In this document: piece after piece, positions 1 through 12,117 of the stretch
How positions within the stretch are numbered: the first letter of the stretch is position 1
Layout: every line of letters begins with the position of its first letter
Assembly: GCF_016863115.1 (NCBI RefSeq)
Contig: NZ_BOOG01000021.1
Span: forward strand, 1-64,000
Source: Sphaerimonospora thailandensis
GTDB lineage: Bacteria > Actinomycetota > Actinomycetes > Streptosporangiales > Streptosporangiaceae
DNA: 64,000 bases
Direction: 5' to 3'
The notes under the pieces: generated by a model
What the model saw: only the letters and a program-made list of their open reading frames with translations
The model's database searches: none
What the model was told of the DNA's origin: nothing
Position numbers and translations under genes: made by a program

Positions 1-25
1 GAACCCCCTGGACCAGGGGTTTCAC

Positions 26-68
26 CATTCGCGATCTTGCACCTGCGAGGTCGCGAATGTCTTTTTCA
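26..68 (+). terminator. Intrinsic terminator upstream of the dnaK promoter
   Basis: CATTCGCGA (26-34) pairs with TCGCGAATG (51-59); with two G-U pairs the stem extends inward to a 4-nt loop. It is followed by TGTCTTTTTC (59-68), a usable U-tract on the plus strand. It probably ends a transcript from a gene left of the window and insulates the dnaK promoter. Confidence 0.6.
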
Positions 69-102
69 CGGCGACATCGGGCCGGGGGCGGGAATGAGGT
101 AG

Positions 103-2780
<2,678 letters not shown>

Positions 2781-2790
2781 ACACGATGAC

Positions 2791-2820
2791 TCTCCCCCGA
2801 TCGGCGAAGATCGGGGGAGA
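2791..2820 (+). other. Perfect hairpin between grpE and dnaJ
   Basis: TCTCCCCCGATC (2791-2802) and GATCGGGGGAGA (2809-2820) form a perfect 12-bp stem with a 6-nt loop. No U-tract follows, so it is more likely an mRNA processing/stability element or partial attenuator than a full terminator. Confidence 0.6.
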
Positions 2821-2852
2821 CAGTCGAGAAACCCGTGCGAAGGATGCGATAG

Positions 2853-4025
2853 ATGAGCACCAAGGACTACTTGGAGAAGGACTACTACGCCGTCCTTGGT
2901 GTGCCCAAGAACGCGACGCCTGAGGACATCAAGAAGGCGTACCGGAAGCTCGCCAGGCAGTACCATCCCGACGCCAACCCCGGGAACAAGGAGGCCGAGG
3001 AGAAGTTCAAGGGGGTCTCCGAGGCCTACGACGTGCTCTCGGACGCCAAGCGACGCAAGGAGTACGACGAGGCCCGCACGCTGTTCGGTTCCGCCGCCGG
3101 TGGCTTCGCCGGAACGGGAGGTCACCGGGGCGGGGGCTTCAACTTCGATCTCGGGGACCTGTTCTCGGGCGGGACCGGCGGTAGTGGCGACCGGATCGGC
3201 GACCTGTTCGGTGGGCTTTTCAACCGGGGCGGCGGTGCGCGTACGACCACCACAAGCAGGCCCAGACGCGGCCAGGACATCGAGTCGGAGGTCACGCTCG
3301 CGTTCGGCGAGGCCGTCGACGGAACCACGGTGTCCCTCCGATTGACCACTGCGGCGGCCTGCCCCGCGTGCTCCGGAACCGGGGCCAAGGCCGGCACCAC
3401 GCCCAGGGTCTGCCCGACGTGCGAGGGCACCGGGGCCGCCAGCCGCAACCTCGGCAACTTCGCCTTCTCCGAACCCTGCCGCGACTGCCGCGGCCGGGGC
3501 CTCCTGGTCGACGATCCCTGTCCTGTGTGCGAAGGCAGCGGTCGCGGCAAGAGCACCCGCACCATTCAGGCCCGCATTCCGGCGGGCGTGGGCGACGGCC
3601 AGCGCATCCGGATCAAGGGCAAGGGTGCACCTGGGGAGAGCGGCGGGCCGGCCGGCGACCTGTACGTGCTGGTCCACGTGAAACCGCACCGGGTGTTCGG
3701 CCGCAGCGGCGAGAACCTGACGGTGAACGTCCCGGTCACGTTTCCGGAGGCCGCGCTGGGCGCCGAGATCAAGGTGCCGACGCTCAAGGGCATGCCGGTC
3801 ACCCTGCGCATCCCCGAGGGCACTCCCAACGGACGGACCTTCCGGGTGCGGGGCCGAGGCACCGCTCGCAAGGACGGGACCAAGGGCGACCTGCTGGTCA
3901 CCGTCCAGGTCGCCGTGCCGCAGCACCTCGACGACAAGGCCCGTTCGGCGCTGGAGGAGTTCCGGGACGCGACCGAGGGCCCCGATCTCCGCGAAGAGTT
4001 GATCAAGCAGGCCAGAAGCGAGTGA
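2853..4025 (+). CDS. dnaJ: Co-chaperone DnaJ (Hsp40, type I)
   Basis: 390 residues. J-domain with HPD at 38-40, Gly/Phe-rich linker (about 80-130), four CxxCxGxG-type zinc motifs ([32 protein letters not shown]) and the C-terminal substrate-binding barrels. It delivers substrates to DnaK and stimulates its ATPase. The gene lies 72 bp after grpE, behind a perfect hairpin, and is 4 bp from hspR. Confidence 0.97.
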   Translation: MSTKDYLEKDYYAVLGVPKNATPEDIKKAYRKLARQYHPDANPGNKEAEEKFKGVSEAYDVLSDAKRRKEYDEARTLFGSAAGGFAGTGGHRGGGFNFDLGDLFSGGTGGSGDRIGDLFGGLFNRGGGARTTTTSRPRRGQDIESEVTLAFGEAVDGTTVSLRLTTAAACPACSGTGAKAGTTPRVCPTCEGTGAASRNLGNFAFSEPCRDCRGRGLLVDDPCPVCEGSGRGKSTRTIQARIPAGVGDGQRIRIKGKGAPGESGGPAGDLYVLVHVKPHRVFGRSGENLTVNVPVTFPEAALGAEIKVPTLKGMPVTLRIPEGTPNGRTFRVRGRGTARKDGTKGDLLVTVQVAVPQHLDDKARSALEEFRDATEGPDLREELIKQARSE

Positions 4026-4029
4026 GCCG

Positions 4030-4377
4030 ATGGATGCGAAGTTCTTCGATCTGTCCGACGACACCCCCGTCTATGTCATCTCGGTAGCCGCCCAGCTCTC
4101 CGGGCTGCATCCGCAGACCCTCCGCCAGTACGACCGGCTCGGCCTCGTCAGCCCCGACCGTACGGCGGGCCGCGGCCGGCTCTACTCCACCCGGGACATC
4201 CTGCTGCTCCGCGAGGTCCAGAGGCTGTCCCAGGAGCACGGCATAAACCTCGCCGGCATCAAGCGCATCCTCGAACTCGAGACTGAGAACATGCGGCTGC
4301 GTGAGGAGGTCACCCGACTCAGGGGCGAGGTCACCATGATGCGCGCGATCGTGCGATACGAACTACCACCGGCCTGA
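4030..4377 (+). CDS. hspR: MerR-family heat-shock repressor HspR
   Basis: 115 residues. An N-terminal MerR winged helix (about 17-85; [18 protein letters not shown]) is followed by a short coiled-coil ([18 protein letters not shown]). HspR represses dnaK and clpB operons through HAIR sites, with DnaK as co-repressor in Streptomyces. Two HAIR sites are visible at the dnaK promoter; none is seen directly in front of hspR or clpB, so both probably depend on the dnaK transcript. Confidence 0.95.
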   Translation: MDAKFFDLSDDTPVYVISVAAQLSGLHPQTLRQYDRLGLVSPDRTAGRGRLYSTRDILLLREVQRLSQEHGINLAGIKRILELETENMRLREEVTRLRGEVTMMRAIVRYELPPA

Positions 4378-4403
4378 CGTCCGCGAATCGAGGGGATCGC
4401 AAC

Positions 4404-7004
4404 ATGGATTACAAGCTGACGCAGAAGAGCCAGGAGGCCCTGTCCGGGGCCGTCCGGCGCGCCGCGGCGGACGGCCACCCGGAGGTGGCGCCCGCTCATC
4501 TGCTCGCGACCCTGCTGACCCAGACCGGCGGTGTCGCCGTACCGCTGCTGGACGCGGTCGGCGCCGACTGGAAGCGGCTGCGGACGCGGGTGGAGGAAAT
4601 GCTCGGCAGGTTGCCCAAGGCCCAGGGCGCCACGGTGAGCGCCCCGTCGAGCTCGCGCCAGCTCCTCACGGCATTGAACACCGCCGCCCAGCGTGCCAAG
4701 CAGCTCGAGGACGAGTACGTCTCGACCGAGCACCTGCTGGTCGGGCTCGCGACCGACGGCGGCCAGGTAGCGGAGTTGCTCAGGGCTGAGGGGGCCGGCC
4801 CGGACGCACTGCTCGAGGCGTTCGAGAAGGTACGCGGCCACGCCAGGGTGACCAGTGAGACTCCGGAGGACACCTACCAGGCCCTGGAGAAGTACGGCGT
4901 CGACCTCACGGAACGGGCGAGGTCGGGCAAGCTCGACCCGGTGATCGGCCGGGACAGCGAGATCCGCCGCGTCGTCCAGGTGCTGTCGCGCCGCACCAAG
5001 AACAACCCCGTGCTGATCGGCGAGCCGGGCGTCGGCAAGACCGCCGTGGTCGAGGGTCTGGCCCAGCGGATCGTGGCCGGCGACGTGCCGGAGAGCCTCA
5101 GGAACAAGCGACTGGTCGCTCTCGACCTCGGCGCGATGGTCGCCGGCGCGAAGTACCGCGGCGAGTTCGAAGAGCGCCTCAAGGCGGTGCTCAACGAGAT
5201 CAAGAAGAGCGACGGCCAGATCGTCACGTTCATCGACGAGTTGCACACGGTGGTGGGTGCCGGCGCGGCCGAGGGCGCGATGGACGCGGGCAACATGCTG
5301 AAGCCCATGCTGGCCCGCGGTGAGCTGCGCATGATCGGCGCGACCACGCTCGACGAGTACCGCGAGCGCATCGAGAAGGACCCGGCGCTGGAGCGGCGGT
5401 TCCAGCAGGTCTACGTCGGCGAGCCGACGGTCGAGGACACGATCGCGATCCTGCGCGGTCTCAAGGGGCGCTACGAGGCGCACCACCAGGTGCAGATCTC
5501 CGACAGCGCGCTGGTGGCCGCCGCCACGCTGTCCGACCGGTACATCACCGCACGGTTCCTCCCGGACAAGGCGATCGACCTGATCGACGAGTCGATGTCA
5601 CGACTACGCATGGAGATCGACTCGCGACCCGTGGAGATCGACCAGCTCCAGCGAAGTGTCGACCGCCTCAAGATGGAGGAGCTCGCGCTCACCAAGGAGA
5701 CCGACGAGGCGAGCCGTCAGCGCCTGGAGAAGCTCCGCGAGGAGCTGGCCAACCAGCAGGAGGAGCTGAACGGCCTGGTGCACCGCTGGGAGCGGGAGAA
5801 GGCCGGGCTCAACAAGGTCGGCGAGTTGAAGAAGCAGCTCGACGAGGCACGCGGCGCGGCCGAGCGGGCGCAGCGCGACGGCGACTTCGAGGCCGCCTCC
5901 CGACTGATGTACGGCGAGGTGCCACGGCTGGAGAAGGAACTCGCGGAGGCCACCGAACTCGCGGAGAACAGGGGGGCGGCGGAGGCCGAGCCCGAACCCA
6001 TGGTCAAGGAGGAGGTCGGCCCCGACGACATCGCGGAAGTGATCTCATCGTGGACCGGGATCCCCGCCGGCCGCCTGCTGGAGGGCGAGACCGCCAAGCT
6101 GCTCCGGATGGAGGACGAGCTGGGCAGGCGCCTGATCGGCCAGCAGCAGGCCGTTCAGGCCGTCTCCGACGCGGTGCGTCGGGCCCGGGCCGGCATCGCC
6201 GACCCCGACCGCCCGACCGGCTCGTTCCTCTTCCTCGGCCCGACCGGCGTAGGCAAGACCGAGCTGGCCAAGGCGCTCGCGGAGTTCCTGTTCGACGATG
6301 AGCGGGCGATGACCCGGATCGACATGAGCGAGTACGGCGAGAAGCACAGCGTCGCACGGCTCGTCGGGGCGCCACCCGGATATGTCGGTTATGAGGAGGG
6401 TGGCCAGCTCACCGAGGCCGTCCGCCGCAGGCCGTACACCGTGGTGCTCCTCGATGAGATCGAGAAGGCGCACCCGGAGGTCTTCGACATCCTCCTGCAG
6501 GTGCTCGACGACGGCCGGCTAACCGACGGCCAGGGCCGTACGGTTGACTTCCGCAACACGATCCTGATCCTCACCTCCAACATCGGCTCGCAGTTCCTCG
6601 TCGATCCGAAGCTGGAGACCGAAGCCAAGCGCGAGGCCGTGATGGCCGCGGTGCGCGGGGCGTTCAAACCGGAGTTCCTCAACCGGCTCGACGACGTCAT
6701 CCTGTTCGACGCGCTCGGCACCGAGGAACTGTCCCAGATCGTGGACCTGCAGGTCTCCCGGCTCGCCGCGAGGCTGGCCGACCGGCGGCTGACGCTGACC
6801 GTGACGCCCGCAGCCTGTGACTGGCTGGCGCTGACGGGCTACGACCCGCTGTACGGCGCCCGCCCGCTGCGGCGACTGATCCAGTCCGCGATCGGGGACA
6901 AGCTCGCCAAGGAGTTGTTGTCGGGAGCGATCCGCGACGGCGACGAGGTAATAGTCGACTCCGATCCGGCAGGTGACACGCTCAGCATCCGGGCCGTTCG
7001 GTAA
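4404..7004 (+). CDS. clpB: ATP-dependent disaggregase ClpB
   Basis: 866 residues, the usual ClpB length. Clp-N repeats (1-145), AAA+ module 1 with Walker A GEPGVGKT (about 208-215), a coiled-coil middle domain (about 405-530) and AAA+ module 2 with GPTGVGKT (about 612-619). It threads aggregated protein with the DnaK system. The gene follows hspR by 26 bp and lacks its own recognisable HAIR element. Confidence 0.97.
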   Translation: MDYKLTQKSQEALSGAVRRAAADGHPEVAPAHLLATLLTQTGGVAVPLLDAVGADWKRLRTRVEEMLGRLPKAQGATVSAPSSSRQLLTALNTAAQRAKQLEDEYVSTEHLLVGLATDGGQVAELLRAEGAGPDALLEAFEKVRGHARVTSETPEDTYQALEKYGVDLTERARSGKLDPVIGRDSEIRRVVQVLSRRTKNNPVLIGEPGVGKTAVVEGLAQRIVAGDVPESLRNKRLVALDLGAMVAGAKYRGEFEERLKAVLNEIKKSDGQIVTFIDELHTVVGAGAAEGAMDAGNMLKPMLARGELRMIGATTLDEYRERIEKDPALERRFQQVYVGEPTVEDTIAILRGLKGRYEAHHQVQISDSALVAAATLSDRYITARFLPDKAIDLIDESMSRLRMEIDSRPVEIDQLQRSVDRLKMEELALTKETDEASRQRLEKLREELANQQEELNGLVHRWEREKAGLNKVGELKKQLDEARGAAERAQRDGDFEAASRLMYGEVPRLEKELAEATELAENRGAAEAEPEPMVKEEVGPDDIAEVISSWTGIPAGRLLEGETAKLLRMEDELGRRLIGQQQAVQAVSDAVRRARAGIADPDRPTGSFLFLGPTGVGKTELAKALAEFLFDDERAMTRIDMSEYGEKHSVARLVGAPPGYVGYEEGGQLTEAVRRRPYTVVLLDEIEKAHPEVFDILLQVLDDGRLTDGQGRTVDFRNTILILTSNIGSQFLVDPKLETEAKREAVMAAVRGAFKPEFLNRLDDVILFDALGTEELSQIVDLQVSRLAARLADRRLTLTVTPAACDWLALTGYDPLYGARPLRRLIQSAIGDKLAKELLSGAIRDGDEVIVDSDPAGDTLSIRAVR

Positions 7005-7101
7005 GGTCTTCGCCACCATTACGGCAAGCCGACCCCGCCCGATCCCCCCACTGCTACTTTCGGCGTTCGTTGGACTACCCAAAGCAATCAGGGGGACGTG
7101 G

Positions 7102-8448
7102 ATGTCCAGGACGACACGAAGTAGACGAGGGCGGTGCATCGCGCTGGCGGCGGTGACCGCGGGGGTGAGCTGGCTCACAACCGGTCCTGCGATGGCGGGA
7201 CCGGCGTCGGCGGCAGGCGACGGTGCGGCCGCTGCCCTCGTCTGCGGGTCGGCGTCAGGCAGCAAGCAGGCGGCGAGCGCCCCGACCAGCCTCACCCCGG
7301 ACGGGCTCACCCTGCACGAGCTCACCCCGAGCGACCTCACCACCCTCGCCCCGGCCACCGGAGTGCTGAGCATCACCGACGCCGCCGGCGCGGCGGCGGG
7401 CCAGGGCATGCGTTCGCTCCCCGATCGGCCCGCCGCCGCACTCCCCGCCGGGATCACACCGGCTGCCCCGACGCTCAAAGGCCTGACCCCCGCCGGTGAC
7501 TCCGCCGTCCTCCCGGCGGCGAGGGCCGCAGTCATGCCGATCCTCGCCGCGGCGCCCAGCCGGCCGGCGGTTTCCAACGCAGTCTGCCTGCCGACCACCC
7601 CCATGTCCGCGATCGAGCGTCACCCGCGCCCGCACAATCGCGTGCACCCCATGACCGAGACGAGCCCGGAGCGGCACCGGCGCCCGAATCCGGACCGGCC
7701 GCAGGCGCCGGACAGGTCACAGACGCAGACGGGCGCCAACGCGGCCGGCCCCACGAGCACGACCGACGCCCGGACTCCGGCCGGGGCCGTCAACCGGCCG
7801 CACGGACGCACAGAGGGACGCCGCCACAGGGCGGACGCGCGTACAGCGGGGGCAATTCCCGGGCAGGCGCAGGACCGCCCGCGCCGCAGGAACCGGGGCG
7901 GGCATTCGCAGCCTGAGACGATGCGCCCGCACCAGCAGGGGGACGTGAACCAGGCCCAGGCCAACGGCGGGCAGCGGAACGCAACCCGGCCCGCCCCGCG
8001 GCAGGCACGCCCCGCCCAGCCTGGTACGGCCCAGCCAGGCACGATCCGGCCGGGTACGCCCCAGGCCCCCGCGCAGGCGGGCGCGGCCCAGCCGGGCGCC
8101 GCTCACAACAAGCGACAGCGCCGCCACCAGCCGAACGGGCAGGCGGGGCAGACGGCAGCTGCCTCCACCTCGGCCTCCTCCACCTCGGCCTCCTCCGGCT
8201 CGGCGCCGGCACCGCGCCGGGTCAAGCGCGAGGGCAGGGTCAAGCGCGAGGGCAGGGTCAAGCGCGAGGGCAGGGTGCAGGAGAGCAGGATGCATGAGGG
8301 CCGGGTGTACCCGAAGGCGGTGACGGAGCAACTGGGCACCGCGTCATCGGCCCCCGGCGACATCACCACTCCCGCCCTGGCGTCGGCCACCGCGACGGGC
8401 TCCTTGGCCGACCTCGCCGGCGCAGCCGGCCGGAAACTCCTCCCCTAA
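7102..8448 (+). CDS. Secreted low-complexity protein of unknown function
   Basis: 448 residues from the ATG at 7102, preceded by GGGGGA. A twin-arginine-free signal peptide ends near AMAGPASA (about residue 35). The mature part is Ala/Pro/Thr-rich, then Gln/Arg/Pro-rich with AQPG-type repeats and three tandem RVKREG units encoded by an 18-bp repeat. No enzymatic domain is recognisable. The ORF extends upstream into clpB, but that extension lacks a start signal and is rejected. Probably an exported, disordered, basic surface or spore protein; function unknown. Confidence 0.6.
   Translation: MSRTTRSRRGRCIALAAVTAGVSWLTTGPAMAGPASAAGDGAAAALVCGSASGSKQAASAPTSLTPDGLTLHELTPSDLTTLAPATGVLSITDAAGAAAGQGMRSLPDRPAAALPAGITPAAPTLKGLTPAGDSAVLPAARAAVMPILAAAPSRPAVSNAVCLPTTPMSAIERHPRPHNRVHPMTETSPERHRRPNPDRPQAPDRSQTQTGANAAGPTSTTDARTPAGAVNRPHGRTEGRRHRADARTAGAIPGQAQDRPRRRNRGGHSQPETMRPHQQGDVNQAQANGGQRNATRPAPRQARPAQPGTAQPGTIRPGTPQAPAQAGAAQPGAAHNKRQRRHQPNGQAGQTAAASTSASSTSASSGSAPAPRRVKREGRVKREGRVKREGRVQESRMHEGRVYPKAVTEQLGTASSAPGDITTPALASATATGSLADLAGAAGRKLLP
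8221..8274 (+). repeat. Three 18-bp tandem repeats in the secreted protein gene
   Basis: The unit GTCAAGCGCGAGGGCAGG occurs at 8221-8238, 8239-8256 and 8257-8274 and encodes three VKREGR units. The copies are identical, which points to recent slippage. Confidence 0.95.
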
Positions 8449-8465
8449 CCGAACTCAAGCAGAAT

Positions 8466-8494
8466 GAAAGGGGCCGTTTCACACGGCCCCTTTC
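8466..8494. terminator. Bidirectional terminator
   Basis: GAAAGGGGCCGT (8466-8477) and ACGGCCCCTTTC (8483-8494) form a perfect 12-bp stem with a 5-nt loop between two convergent genes. A/T ends on both sides let it act in either direction. Confidence 0.85.
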
Positions 8495-8527
8495 GCATGC
8501 CCCTATCTGTCTGCTCCCTCGCAACGG

Positions 8528-9055
8528 TCAGCAGAGCAGGGCGTCGAGGTCGTCCTCGGGCAGGCCGAGATCGACCCGGATACGGTAACGGGTGCGCAGC
8601 AGGGCCTCCCTGATCGTGACTCCGGAGGGGCAGGCCAGCACCCCCTCGGTCGCCCACTCAAGGGCGGCGTCCAGGTCGTCGTAGGCCGCCAACGTCTCGG
8701 CGACGGTGAGCGCGGTGGCCGGATTCCAGCCGTCGGCCCTGACCTCGGCGATCACTGTCCGAGCTTCCTCGGCATGACCCAACTCGAACAGGGTGTCCGC
8801 GACCCCGGCACGGGGATCGACCGAGACCTCTCCCCCATCTTCGATCGCGCCGCGGAACCGGTCGAGGGCGATCTCGGGCCGGCCCGCCTGACGCCACTCC
8901 TCGGCGGCGAGGACGAGGATCGCCGCCCTCGACATCTCACCGGACTCATATCCCTGCGCCAGCGCGTCGAGCCGACTTGCGAGGGCACCATGGTCATCGA
9001 GCAGCAAGGCCTGGTCGAGCAGTCGGTCCACCTGCTCCCACGTCACGTGTGCCAC
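8528..9055 (-). CDS. Tetratricopeptide-like protein
   Basis: 175 residues from a GTG at 9055 (an ATG at 9106 would add 17 residues; neither has a clear ribosome site). Regular paired helices resemble TPR units (ALDRFRGAIEDGG, ADTLFELGHAEEARTVIAEV, LAAYDDLDAALEWATEG). Likely a cytosolic protein-interaction scaffold. Convergent with the preceding secreted-protein gene. Confidence 0.75.
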   Translation of the reverse strand: MAHVTWEQVDRLLDQALLLDDHGALASRLDALAQGYESGEMSRAAILVLAAEEWRQAGRPEIALDRFRGAIEDGGEVSVDPRAGVADTLFELGHAEEARTVIAEVRADGWNPATALTVAETLAAYDDLDAALEWATEGVLACPSGVTIREALLRTRYRIRVDLGLPEDDLDALLC

Positions 9056-9219
9056 ACAGCCGAGGCTACCCAGGTGGGTCCATCTTCGCAGGACAACGGC
9101 AGGCATTCACGAAGCAACGGTTAGTACACGTTCGGCAGCGCATCGTGTTCCATCACAGCTAACCGGGCATATTGCCCACGCCTGTCCCACCGTACGAGCC
9201 CGGCGAGGAGCGATATGCG

Positions 9220-9693
9220 ATGTCCAAGCGAGTGATCCTGGCCCTCGCTTCCGCAGCGGTGCTGTCCGCAGTGCTCCCCGGCGTGGCCGGTTATGTGACG
9301 GCCCAGTTCCAGGCCCTCGATCGGGCACGGGAGGAGCTCGCCCGTCTCCGGACCCAACTGCGCATGATGGAGCTGACGATCGAGCCGGCGGCCGCGCAGC
9401 GGTGCCGGGACGGCGAGTCCGCCGGCCGCCGCCACCGCCAGGAAGAGAACAGCATGCAGGTCCCGACGCCCCCGCGGACGGACAGTCGACCCTGGCAGGA
9501 CGCGGCATATGAGCGGACGGTCGGAGCGCCCTCCACGTGGAGCTCGCTCGTCGGCCCCACCCTCATGGCAAGGTCCGTACCGGAGCGGCCGCGTCCCCAG
9601 CCTGGCGGCGGGCCCGGCTGCTCGATGACCGGGGCGTACCTCGCTCAGCTTGGATTCGGCGCTTCCGCATCCCGCAACTGCCGCGAGAGATAG
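9220..9693 (+). CDS. Small membrane-anchored hypothetical protein
   Basis: 157 residues if read to the stop. The N-terminus has a clear hydrophobic segment (VILALASAAVLSAVLPGVAG) followed by a short amphipathic/coiled stretch (ALDRAREELARLRTQL); the rest is low-complexity. The ATG at 9220 has GAGGAG 9 nt upstream. The 3' end overlaps the convergent TetR gene by 49 bp, so the C-terminal half may not be genuine. Confidence 0.45.
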   Translation: MSKRVILALASAAVLSAVLPGVAGYVTAQFQALDRAREELARLRTQLRMMELTIEPAAAQRCRDGESAGRRHRQEENSMQVPTPPRTDSRPWQDAAYERTVGAPSTWSSLVGPTLMARSVPERPRPQPGGGPGCSMTGAYLAQLGFGASASRNCRER

Positions 9694-10310
9694 CCCCGCA
9701 CCAGCTGCTTCGCCTCGGCGACGATGTCCGGTGCGCCGTCGGAGTCATGACGGAAGGCGAGCTTCAGCACGGCGTCCCCGGCCTCGACGGCGACGAGAAT
9801 GGCACGGTCCAGCTCTTCGCTGTCCACGAGTCCGAACTCGGCGAGCAGTAGCGCACGGAGGCGCCCGGCGATCACCGTGTTGTTGTCGGCCACCGAGTCG
9901 AGGAGGTTGAGATCGAAGACATCACCGAAGTGGAGCGAGCGAAAGCCGGGAACATCCCGGTGCATCTCGACGTACTCGTCGATGATCGCGTCCACCGCGT
10001 CCCACCATCCGGCGTAGTCCTCGTTGATGAAGCGGCGCCCCACCCTCGCGACGAACATCTCGACGTTGCGCCTTGTCAGGGCGTCACTGAGGGCCCGCTT
10101 GTCCGGAAAGAACTGATAGACCGAGCCGACCGCGACTCCGGCCCGCTCGGCGACCCGGGTGGTGGTCAGCGCCTCGTAACCGACCTCGTCGAGCAGTTCC
10201 GCACATGCGTCGAGCATCCGCTCCACCCTCCGCGCACTGCGGCGCTGGGAGGGCCGGCGGCGCAAGGGATCTACCGTTCGCTGACTTTCCTTAACAGGCT
10301 GGCTGGACAC
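9645..10310 (-). CDS. TetR-family transcriptional regulator
   Basis: 221 residues. N-terminal TetR helix-turn-helix (about 30-75; ERAGVAVGSVYQFFPDKRALSDAL) and an all-helical ligand-binding domain. Target and ligand are unknown. The divergent side faces the 3' end of the CapA-like gene, so no obvious efflux target is adjacent. Confidence 0.9.
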   Translation of the reverse strand: MSSQPVKESQRTVDPLRRRPSQRRSARRVERMLDACAELLDEVGYEALTTTRVAERAGVAVGSVYQFFPDKRALSDALTRRNVEMFVARVGRRFINEDYAGWWDAVDAIIDEYVEMHRDVPGFRSLHFGDVFDLNLLDSVADNNTVIAGRLRALLLAEFGLVDSEELDRAILVAVEAGDAVLKLAFRHDSDGAPDIVAEAKQLVRGYLSRQLRDAEAPNPS

Positions 10311-10349
10311 CCATCTATCTTGCCCCCTTGGCCCCGCCTCGGTCAGCGC

Positions 10350-11462
10350 TTATCCATCAGCGGCGGAATTCGCCGCCGATCGCGTCGCCGACAACCCGGT
10401 GCAGCCCCGCAGCGCGCGATAGTTGCCCAGCGCCTGCCGCTTGGCGTCCCCCGTCAGCGGGATCGGAACGCCCCCGTTGATGCGAGCCGGCGTCCACTGG
10501 TCGCTCAGCACCTTGCGGCCGTTGATCCGCAGGGTCAGCACGCCGGTCGCACCGGTCTCCGGCCCCCAGTTGTAGAAGGCGAAGTTGCCCAGGCCGTAGT
10601 GGACGTAGGCCTGGCCGGAATAGCCGCCGCCGAGCAGGACGTGCGCATGGCCGCCCACGATCACGTCGGCGCCCGCCCGGATGAGCTTGTCCGCCAGACC
10701 GCGCTGGACAGGGGTGGGGCATTTGACCAGCTCCGCCCCCCAATGCAGGAAGACGATGACCGTGTCGGAGTTCTTGCGTGCCTGCCGTACCGCGCGGATG
10801 AGGCGGGTCTCGTCCTTGGCGGAGGCGAGGCCCGCCTTGCCCGGCCCCGCCGTCCAGGACTGGATGAACTCCGAGTCGAGCACCTGGGTGGCGCCGATGA
10901 TCGACACTCGGTTGCCCTTCACCGTCGCCCGGAACGGGCGGTAGGCCTCGGTGTCGTTCTTACCGACGCCGACCACCGGGAACCGGGACTTCTTGATCGC
11001 GGCGAGTGTGTCGGCGAGGCCGCTCTCCATGTAGTCCATGCCGTGGTTGTTGGCCATGGTCACGACGTCGACCCCGGCGGCCTTCAACGCGGTGAAGGCC
11101 GATGCGGGCGCCCGGAACGTGTACTGCTTCCCGGGGGCCGGGGTCCCGGCGGTGGTGATGGCCGTCTCGAGGTTGAGGGCCGTGAGATCCGACTTGCGCA
11201 GGACCGCGGCGATCGGGCCGAGGGCCGTACGCGGGTCGCGGTCGAGCCGGGCGCGCAGGACGCCCTCGAAGTGCACGTCGCCGGCGAAGGAGATCGTGTA
11301 CGGCTGAGGCCGCGGCTTGGGGGACGGCGGGGCGCTGGTCGCTCGCTGCTCCACGGGGGTGGGCGTCGGCTCCCCTTCGGCGGCGGTGCATCCGGCGGAG
11401 AGGAGGAGGGCGAGAAGGGTCACGGCAAGGGGCTCACGTCTCACGGCACCCGAGCATGCCAT
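10350..11462 (-). CDS. CapA-family lipoprotein (PGA_cap metallophosphatase fold)
   Basis: 370 residues from the ATG at 11462. A lipoprotein signal peptide (LLALLLSAGC lipobox) and Pro/Thr linker precede the CapA domain, with metallophosphoesterase-type motifs GDVHFEG, NLETAIT, ANNHGMDY and GGHAH. Family members are linked to poly-gamma-glutamate capsule export or wall metabolism; no capBC partners are present here, so the substrate is unknown. The ORF extends upstream another 68 codons into the fur promoter region; that extension is rejected because it lacks the signal peptide context. Confidence 0.88.
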   Translation of the reverse strand: MACSGAVRREPLAVTLLALLLSAGCTAAEGEPTPTPVEQRATSAPPSPKPRPQPYTISFAGDVHFEGVLRARLDRDPRTALGPIAAVLRKSDLTALNLETAITTAGTPAPGKQYTFRAPASAFTALKAAGVDVVTMANNHGMDYMESGLADTLAAIKKSRFPVVGVGKNDTEAYRPFRATVKGNRVSIIGATQVLDSEFIQSWTAGPGKAGLASAKDETRLIRAVRQARKNSDTVIVFLHWGAELVKCPTPVQRGLADKLIRAGADVIVGGHAHVLLGGGYSGQAYVHYGLGNFAFYNWGPETGATGVLTLRINGRKVLSDQWTPARINGGVPIPLTGDAKRQALGNYRALRGCTGLSATRSAANSAADG

Positions 11463-11520
11463 CTCCGGGTCACGACCTGCTCTCACCGGCGGGGCGCAGA
11501 AAACTTGGTTATTTCCTTTA

Positions 11521-11549
11521 CTTGAACTGTTCAGGTTTGCTGCTAACGT
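11521..11549 (+). promoter_or_regulatory. fur promoter with overlapping palindrome; mRNA probably leaderless
   Basis: CTTGAAC-T-GTTCAGG (11521-11535) is a 7-1-7 near-palindrome with one mismatch and covers a -35-like TTGAAC (11522-11527). TAACGT (11544-11549) sits 16 bp downstream as a -10, which would place the transcript start at or next to the fur ATG (11556). The layout suggests autorepression by the Fur-family product. Confidence 0.5.
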
Positions 11550-11555
11550 GGACGT

Positions 11556-12035
11556 ATGCAGGACACCGACCGACTCAGACAGGCCGGGCTTCGGGTGACC
11601 GCCGCCCGGCTGGCGATCTTGCAGACCGTACGTGAGGGCGACCATCTCGATGTGGACGCCATCCACCGCGGCGTGTGTCGACGCGTCGGGCAGGTGTCCC
11701 TGCAGGCTGTCTATGACTCACTGAACGCACTGCAACGCGGTGGACTGCTTCGCCGGATCGAGCCGGCGGGAAGCCCGACGCGGTACGAGACACGGGTGGG
11801 CGACAACCATCACCATCTCGTCTGCCGTCAGTGCGCGAGGGTCACGGACGTCGACTGTGCGGTCGGACATGCGCCCTGCCTCGAACCGGCACACGACGCC
11901 GGATACCTGATCGACGAGGCAGACGTTATCTATTGGGGCCTTTGCCCCGACTGTCAGCTCACCAGCCCCCTTCCAGCCGATTCGGCATCCGCCGAATCCC
12001 TGTCACCGCACGAGACCCGAAGGACGGCTCTATGA
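11556..12035 (+). CDS. Fur-family metalloregulator (FurA/CatR/PerR type)
   Basis: 159 residues. Winged helix (about 10-80), metal-binding HHHLVCRQC and a second CxxC (CPDC) forming the structural zinc site. Divergent from the CapA gene and 82 bp upstream of katA. In Streptomyces, Fur paralogues next to catalase genes (CatR, FurA) repress the catalase and themselves and are relieved by peroxide; the location implies the same role. Confidence 0.93.
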   Translation: MQDTDRLRQAGLRVTAARLAILQTVREGDHLDVDAIHRGVCRRVGQVSLQAVYDSLNALQRGGLLRRIEPAGSPTRYETRVGDNHHHLVCRQCARVTDVDCAVGHAPCLEPAHDAGYLIDEADVIYWGLCPDCQLTSPLPADSASAESLSPHETRRTAL

Positions 12036-12117
12036 CGGACAGGCACGGCCTGCCGGGCCCGTCCTGATCGCCTTGCTGGCGACGAATGAGCACGAACGAT
12101 CGCAAGAGGAGCGAACT

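Noticed and set aside
6973-7101. Upstream part of the ORF of the secreted protein
   Set aside because: It overlaps the end of clpB, has no ribosome site, and the signal peptide begins only at the ATG at 7102.
11463-11666. 68-codon extension of the CapA-like gene
   Set aside because: It would cover the fur promoter and start; the lipoprotein signal peptide starts at the ATG at 11462.
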